From Ideonella sp. (GTDB taxonomy: Bacteria > Pseudomonadota > Gammaproteobacteria > Burkholderiales > Burkholderiaceae_C), in the NCBI GenBank assembly GCA_016721465.1, contig JADKIA010000008.1, forward strand, positions 310,001 through 374,000: a stretch of DNA of 64,000 nucleotides. Direction: 5' to 3'. A model generated the notes under the pieces. The model was not told the DNA's origin and searched no databases. It worked only from the letters and a program-made list of their open reading frames with translations. Shown piece after piece: positions 59,985-64,000 of this stretch. Made by a program: the position numbers and the translations under genes. Every line of letters begins with the position of its first letter. Within the stretch, counting starts at the first letter, position 1.

Positions 59985-61022
59985 TCATGGCGAGGCGGGG
60001 CGCCCACGCAGCAAGGCTTCGGGGTTGCGTTCCAGCACGTCCACCAGGTTGCGCACCGAGCGCGCGCTGCGGCGCAGTTCCTGCATCGCGCCTTCGGTGT
60101 TCTGCATCAGGGCCGAATCCTCGCCCAGGGCCTGGCGCAGCGTGGCCGCGCTGCGGCCGAGTTCGTCGCTGGCCTGCTTCAGGCTGCCCAGCAGGGCGGA
60201 GTCCGGCGCCAGCAGCGCGTCCACCCGGCCCGCCGCCGCGCCCACGCGGTCCACGGCGCTGCCGGTGCGCTCGGCGGCCGCGCCCAGGCTGGCCACGGCG
60301 CTGCGCGTCTCGCGCACCGTGGCTTGCACGCCATCGGCCAGCGGCCCCAGGCGCTGGTCCAGCGTGGCGCTGATGCGGGCCAGGCTGGCACTCAGGCGCG
60401 CCAGGTCTTCGAGCGTGTGCCGGGCTTCGGGGCCACCGAGCAGTTGCCTGGCGGCAGCGGCTGCGCCGGACACGTCCTTCACGAGTTGTTGCAGGTTCAG
60501 GGCCTGAAGCTGGGTCTGGATCGACAACGGCGCAGCGGCCGCGGGGATTTCCGGCAGGCCCAGGAAGGTGCTGCCGGCGAGGGCCGAGGGCACGCGTGCC
60601 TGGCCGTCCATGTCCAGCTCCACGTACAGCTGACCGGTGAGCAGGCTCTGTGTCTGCAGTTGCGCCCGCAGGCCCTGCTGCACCAGTGCCTTCAGGCTGG
60701 GTGCCTCCGCGTTGCGCGGGCCCTGGGCGGCGCCGAACTGCGCGCTGTCGATGCGCACCACCACCGGCACGTTGAAGCCGCCCGGGCTGCGCGCATCCGG
60801 CTCGACGTCGATCGACGACACGTTGCCGATGCGCACGCCGCGAAACACCACCGGCGCGCCGACGCGCAGCCCGTAGATCGAGCCCTTGAAATACAACACC
60901 GCCTGCTCGGCGCGGCTGGCGAACAGCATGCCCCCACCCACCACCACCAGACCGGCGGCGAGCACCGCCAGGCCGACCAGGGCGAACAAGCCCACGCGCA
61001 GCGGATTGGCCTGGCGCTTCAC
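59985..61022 (-). CDS. MCE-family (MlaD-like) lipid-transport protein
   Basis: A 345-residue single-span protein. A membrane helix at about 10-33 (LRVGLFALVGLAVLAAGLVVVG) is followed by the MCE domain (VLYFKGSIYGLRVGAPVVFRGVRIGNVSSID) and a long helical/coiled C-terminal region rich in ARLSASLARISATLDQR and SAVASLGAAAERTGSAVDRV. The helical tail should form the periplasm-spanning tube of a PqiB/YebT-like or short MlaD-like assembly. Start GTG 61022 overlaps the ATPase stop (GTGA). Confidence 0.92.
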   Translation of the reverse strand: MKRQANPLRVGLFALVGLAVLAAGLVVVGGGMLFASRAEQAVLYFKGSIYGLRVGAPVVFRGVRIGNVSSIDVEPDARSPGGFNVPVVVRIDSAQFGAAQGPRNAEAPSLKALVQQGLRAQLQTQSLLTGQLYVELDMDGQARVPSALAGSTFLGLPEIPAAAAPLSIQTQLQALNLQQLVKDVSGAAAAARQLLGGPEARHTLEDLARLSASLARISATLDQRLGPLADGVQATVRETRSAVASLGAAAERTGSAVDRVGAAAGRVDALLAPDSALLGSLKQASDELGRSAATLRQALGEDSALMQNTEGAMQELRRSARSVRNLVDVLERNPEALLRGRPASP

Positions 61023-61792
61023 GGCAGACGGGCCGCGCTGCGGCCGCGGCTCAGAAACTCGCGCACGGTCGGCGGCCCGTGTTGCAGCAGTGTGGCGGGG
61101 TGGTCGAGTGCGGTCATGGTCTTCTCCCGTTCGTCCAGGTACAGCAGGCGATCGCTCACCGCGAAGGCGCTGTCGATGTCGTGGGTCACCATCACCACCG
61201 TGGTGGCGAGGTGATCGCGCAGGCGCAGTATCAGCTCGTCCAGGCGGGCCGCGTTCAGCGGATCGAGACCGGAGGAGGGCTCGTCCAGGTACAGCAGGGT
61301 CGGGTCCAGCGCCAGCGCTCGTGCAATGGCGGCGCGCTTGCGCATGCCGCCCGACAGGGCCGAAGGCTCCAGGTCGAAGCAGCCGTCCAGCCCGACCAGG
61401 GCGAGCTTGAAGCGCGCCTGCAGCGCCCGCTCGCGCGGACCCAGGCTTCCAAACAAGCGCATGGGCAGCATCACGTTGTCGCCCACGGTCATCGAGCTCC
61501 ACAGGGCGCCGGCCTGGAACATCACGCCGAAGCGCCGGCGCAGCGCAGCCACGGTGTCGTCGTCGGCGTCGTACAGATCGTCCTGGCCGTAGAGGATGCG
61601 CCCGGCGCGTGGCGTCTGCAGACCCACCAGGTGGCGCAGCAGCGTGCTCTTGCCACAGCCGCTGGGGCCGACGATGGCCAGCACCTCGCCGTGCCGGATG
61701 TCGAACTGCAGGTCGCGCTGCACCAGTTGCGCGCCATGGGCCATGGTCAGGCCCAGGACCTGCACCAGCACGTCGGTGGTGGGGCGCAACAC
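61019..61792 (-). CDS. ABC ATPase of the MCE lipid-transport system (MlaF-like)
   Basis: A 257-residue ATPase with Walker A GPSGCGKST, the Q-loop FQAGALWSSMTVGDNVMLPM characteristic of MlaF, signature SALSGGMRKRAAIARAL, Walker B LLYLDEPSSGLDP and switch VTHDIDSAFAVSD. The start GTG 61792 lies two bases after the permease stop. The N-terminal part is slightly diverged (TTDVLVQVLGLTMAHGAQ). Confidence 0.92.
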   Translation of the reverse strand: MLRPTTDVLVQVLGLTMAHGAQLVQRDLQFDIRHGEVLAIVGPSGCGKSTLLRHLVGLQTPRAGRILYGQDDLYDADDDTVAALRRRFGVMFQAGALWSSMTVGDNVMLPMRLFGSLGPRERALQARFKLALVGLDGCFDLEPSALSGGMRKRAAIARALALDPTLLYLDEPSSGLDPLNAARLDELILRLRDHLATTVVMVTHDIDSAFAVSDRLLYLDEREKTMTALDHPATLLQHGPPTVREFLSRGRSAARLP

Positions 61793-61794
61793 CG

Positions 61795-62922
61795 TCAGAA
61801 CCCCAGCGCCTGAAAGACCGCGGTGGTGCCGCAGGCGGCCGTCACGATCCACACCAGTGCCTTGACCACGGCCGAGGTCGTGGCCACGCCCACCGCCTGG
61901 GCATTGCGCCCGGCGTACAGGCCCTCGCGGCAGCCGGCCAGCGCCACCAGCGCGGCGTAGAGCACGCCCTTGAACAGCCCGATCCACAGGTGCGTCCAGG
62001 TGAGCGCGTTCAGGCAGGCCTGCAGGTATTCGTGCGGCGGCACGCCGTAGATCGCGCTGGCGGCGGGCAGCCCGGCCACCACGCCCACCAGCGCGGCACA
62101 GGCCAGCAGCGGCGGGGCCACGATCAGCAGCGCCAGCAGGCGCGGCAGCACCAGGTAGTCCACCGGGTCCACGCCCAGCGCGCGCAGCGCATCGATCTCC
62201 TCGTTGGCCTGCATGCTGGCCAACTGCGCGGCGAAGGAGGCGCCCAGGCGGCCGGACAGGATCACGCCGGTCATCAGTCCGGCCATTTCGCGCACCATGC
62301 CCACGGTCACCACGTCGGCGATCAGCGACTGGGCACCGATGCTGTCCAGCTGCGCGCCGCCCATGTAGGCCAGCATCAGGCCCACCAGGGCGCAGGTGAG
62401 CAGCACGATGGGCAGCGACAGCGGGCCAGTCTGGTCCACCTGGCGCAGCAGGTCCGACCCGCGAAGATCGCTTCGCCCGCGCGCCAGCCGGCCCAGCGCG
62501 AGCAGCACCTCGCCGATGAAGGCGATCGTGGTCAAGGCGTCGGTTCCCCAGGCGCGCAGACCGCTCAGCAGCCCGTCGGCGCCTTGGCGGGTGTCGTCCT
62601 GGCCGGCCGCCGGGGTCTGCGGCGAGAGGGATTGCTCGAGCACGGCGCGCAGGTCTTCGGGCAAGGCCTCGATGTCGAGCACGAGGCCATCGCGGCGCAG
62701 CGGCGCAAGCCGGTCCCAGAGCAGGGCGATCAGGGTGCTGTCCCATGCCGCCAGTGCGGCACCGTCCACCAGCAAACGCCCGTCGGGTACCGGCCAGGGC
62801 GCCATGGCCAGTTGCTGCGCGGAGGCGCCGCGCCAGTCGCCGGCCAGCCGCAACGTGCAGCCGCCCTCGCCGCGCAGCCATTGGCTTTGGGCGGGTTCGG
62901 CGGCTGGGCTGGCGTTCGGCAT
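61795..62922 (-). CDS. MlaE-type permease with an N-terminal STAS-like segment
   Basis: A 375-residue permease. The C-terminal 250 residues are MlaE (YMGGAQLDSIGAQSLIADVVTVGMVREMAGLMTGVILSGRLGASFAAQL, DPVDYLVLPRLLALLI). The first 110 residues (CTLRLAGDWRGASAQQLAM, LLVDGAALAAWDSTLIALLWDRLAPLRRDGLVLDIEALPEDLRAVLE) resemble a STAS domain, as in MlaB, fused in the same chain. ATG 62922 is used; a TTG at 62940 is possible. First gene of the permease-ATPase-MCE-lipoprotein operon. Confidence 0.9.
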   Translation of the reverse strand: MPNASPAAEPAQSQWLRGEGGCTLRLAGDWRGASAQQLAMAPWPVPDGRLLVDGAALAAWDSTLIALLWDRLAPLRRDGLVLDIEALPEDLRAVLEQSLSPQTPAAGQDDTRQGADGLLSGLRAWGTDALTTIAFIGEVLLALGRLARGRSDLRGSDLLRQVDQTGPLSLPIVLLTCALVGLMLAYMGGAQLDSIGAQSLIADVVTVGMVREMAGLMTGVILSGRLGASFAAQLASMQANEEIDALRALGVDPVDYLVLPRLLALLIVAPPLLACAALVGVVAGLPAASAIYGVPPHEYLQACLNALTWTHLWIGLFKGVLYAALVALAGCREGLYAGRNAQAVGVATTSAVVKALVWIVTAACGTTAVFQALGF

Positions 62923-63052
62923 CGGCGCGATGATGCCCAAGTTCAGGGGCCCGGCACGCCCGGGCGGAAAAATCGTCGCGCCCGGCGGGTGGGGCGCCCG
63001 TCAGCCCAGGCGCCCGCCCACAATCGAGCGCTGGCAGGATCCGGAGACCGTG

Positions 63053-63880
63053 ATGCCTTCTCGTCGCAACTTGATCCAACTTCTTGGCCTGGCCGTGCTG
63101 CCGATGGCCTGGTCGTCGTCCCAGGCGCAGCGCTTCGACCACGGCCATGCCGCCTGGACCGCGCTGCTGAGAAAGCACGTGCTGGTGCTGGATGCCGGCA
63201 AGGCCTCGCAGCTGCGCTATGCGGGCATGGCGGCCGACCAGGATGCGCTCAAGGCCTACCTGGCCACGCTGTCGGGCGTGGGTGCGGCGGCCCACGAGGC
63301 CTTCAGTCGGCCGCAGCAGATGGCCTTTCTCATCAACGCCTACAACGCATTCACCGTGGCGCTGATCCTCACGCGTTACCCCAAACTGGAATCCATCAAG
63401 GACCTGGGCAGCCTGCTGAGCAGCGCCTGGAAACCCAAGACCGTGCCGCTGCTGGGCGGGATGGTCTCGCTGGACGACATCGAGCACGACATGCTGCGCG
63501 CGCGCGGTCGCTTCGACGACCCGCGGGTGCATTTCGCGGTGAATTGCGCCTCCATCGGCTGCCCCATGCTGCGCGAGGAGGCTTACGTGGCAGAACGGCT
63601 CGACGCCCAGCTTGAGGAACAAGCCCAACGCTTCATGGCCGACCGCAGCCGCAACCGCTGGAACGCGCAGCGCCAGCGGCTGGAGGTATCGAAGATCTTC
63701 GACTGGTTCGGCGAGGACTTCCGCCAGGGCCACAAGGGCATTGCCAGCGCCAACGCCTTCTACGCGCGGCATGCGGACCGGCTGGCCGATGCGCCGGCCG
63801 ACCGTGAGCGCATCCGCTCGGGTCAGGTCAGCGTGGCCCATCTGGACTACGACTGGAAGCTCAACGACGTCCCCCGTTGA
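63053..63880 (+). CDS. DUF547 domain protein, exported
   Basis: A 275-residue exported protein. The signal peptide (LIQLLGLAVLPMAWSSSQAQ) precedes a DUF547 domain with FLINAYNAFTVALILTRYPK, DDIEHDMLRARGRFDDPRVHFAVNCASIGCPML and KIFDWFGEDFR. The conserved His and Cys suggest an enzyme, and a thiol-peptidase-like role has been proposed for DUF547, but function is unproved. The ATG at 63053 has GGAG 7 bases upstream; GTG 63050 is adjacent. It is divergent from the lipid-transport operon. Confidence 0.9.
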   Translation: MPSRRNLIQLLGLAVLPMAWSSSQAQRFDHGHAAWTALLRKHVLVLDAGKASQLRYAGMAADQDALKAYLATLSGVGAAAHEAFSRPQQMAFLINAYNAFTVALILTRYPKLESIKDLGSLLSSAWKPKTVPLLGGMVSLDDIEHDMLRARGRFDDPRVHFAVNCASIGCPMLREEAYVAERLDAQLEEQAQRFMADRSRNRWNAQRQRLEVSKIFDWFGEDFRQGHKGIASANAFYARHADRLADAPADRERIRSGQVSVAHLDYDWKLNDVPR

Positions 63881-63889
63881 GCGCCTCGC

Positions 63890-64000
63890 TCACAGGGTGT
63901 GGGTCACCAGCTTGAAGTCCGGGTCCTCGGCGAAGGTCTTCTCGGTGTAGCCCAGGCCGCGCATCAGCTTGAGCATGCTGTGGTTGTTGGCCAGCACCAG
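63890..64000 (-). CDS. C-terminal end of a probable GNAT acetyltransferase (runs off the right edge)
   Basis: The final 36 codons are open to the window end on the minus strand. The sequence LVLANNHSMLKLMRGLGYTE resembles the acetyl-CoA-binding helix end of GNAT proteins, especially the acetyltransferase module of Pat-like protein acetylases (VLAxNxxMLxLMRxLGF). Little more can be said. It is convergent with the DUF547 gene. Confidence 0.6.
   Translation of the reverse strand: MVLANNHSMLKLMRGLGYTEKTFAEDPDFKLVTHTL

Noticed and set aside
1..64000. CRISPR arrays, rRNA genes, prophage or insertion sequences
   Set aside because: No spaced direct-repeat arrays, rRNA-like stretches, transposase or phage structural motifs were seen.

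Overview
The window is about 64 kb of high-GC, gene-dense chromosome. It reads as a betaproteobacterium of the order Burkholderiales (Comamonadaceae or Rubrivivax/Hydrogenophaga-like). This rests on the BoxB benzoyl-CoA epoxidase, a Bug-type tricarboxylate-binding protein, the order radA / small membrane protein / ilvE / zinc-finger protein / purU, and GC-rich CCCCCCAAGGGG-type intergenic repeats. No phage genes, transposases, rRNA or CRISPR arrays were seen. There is one tRNA gene, tRNA-Arg(CCG).

Layout, left to right. 1-5.1 kb: the N-terminal part of recG, then an amidase / NTF2-like / two peptide-ABC ATPase operon on the minus strand. 5.2-9.6 kb: a c-di-GMP protein (PAS-GGDEF-EAL) coupled to an HDOD protein, a CYTH protein and a Bug solute-binding protein. 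10-13.2 kb: one very large Kelch/Ig-like surface protein. 13.2-15.2 kb: peptide-ABC permeases, apparently the separated half of the operon at 1-5 kb. 15.2-25 kb: an aldehyde dehydrogenase, a bufferin-type copper-metallophore operon (bufABC), an aromatic aminotransferase, a DUF2332 protein, glutathione peroxidase, a double-receiver protein, a DMT exporter and lplT. 25.4-34 kb: alr, a DMT exporter, radA, ilvE, purU, hydrolases and a membrane cytochrome c. 34.2-39 kb: the tRNA gene, an SGNH hydrolase, a membrane-bound AraC regulator next to a class-C serine hydrolase lipoprotein, and small membrane proteins. 39.2-43.6 kb: boxB with three TGCA-N6-TGCC boxes upstream, then modABC. 43.7-47.1 kb: a chemoreceptor with a periplasmic CxxCH haem-c motif and a 7TM diguanylate cyclase.

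The centrepiece is 47.2-58 kb. A selD homologue (senC), a TIGR04348-type glycosyltransferase (senB) and an EgtB-like nonhaem iron enzyme (senA) form the selenoneine pathway known from Variovorax, and they abut the histidine trimethylase egtD. Divergent from egtD runs an operon for a PhnD/selenate-type ABC importer (binding protein, ATPase, two permeases), a second EgtB-type synthase, an ATP-grasp enzyme, a YHS-domain lipoprotein and a patatin-like lipoprotein. Read together: selenium oxyanion uptake, selenophosphate, selenosugar, and C-Se bond formation on hercynine, with a parallel sulfur branch (ergothioneine) and an uncharacterised ATP-grasp step.

59.2-63 kb is a four-gene MCE/Mla-type lipid-transport operon (permease, ATPase, MCE protein, PqiC-like lipoprotein). 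The window ends with a DUF547 protein and the C-terminus of a probable GNAT acetyltransferase. Many genes in the operons overlap by ATGA or GTGA, which helped fix starts.
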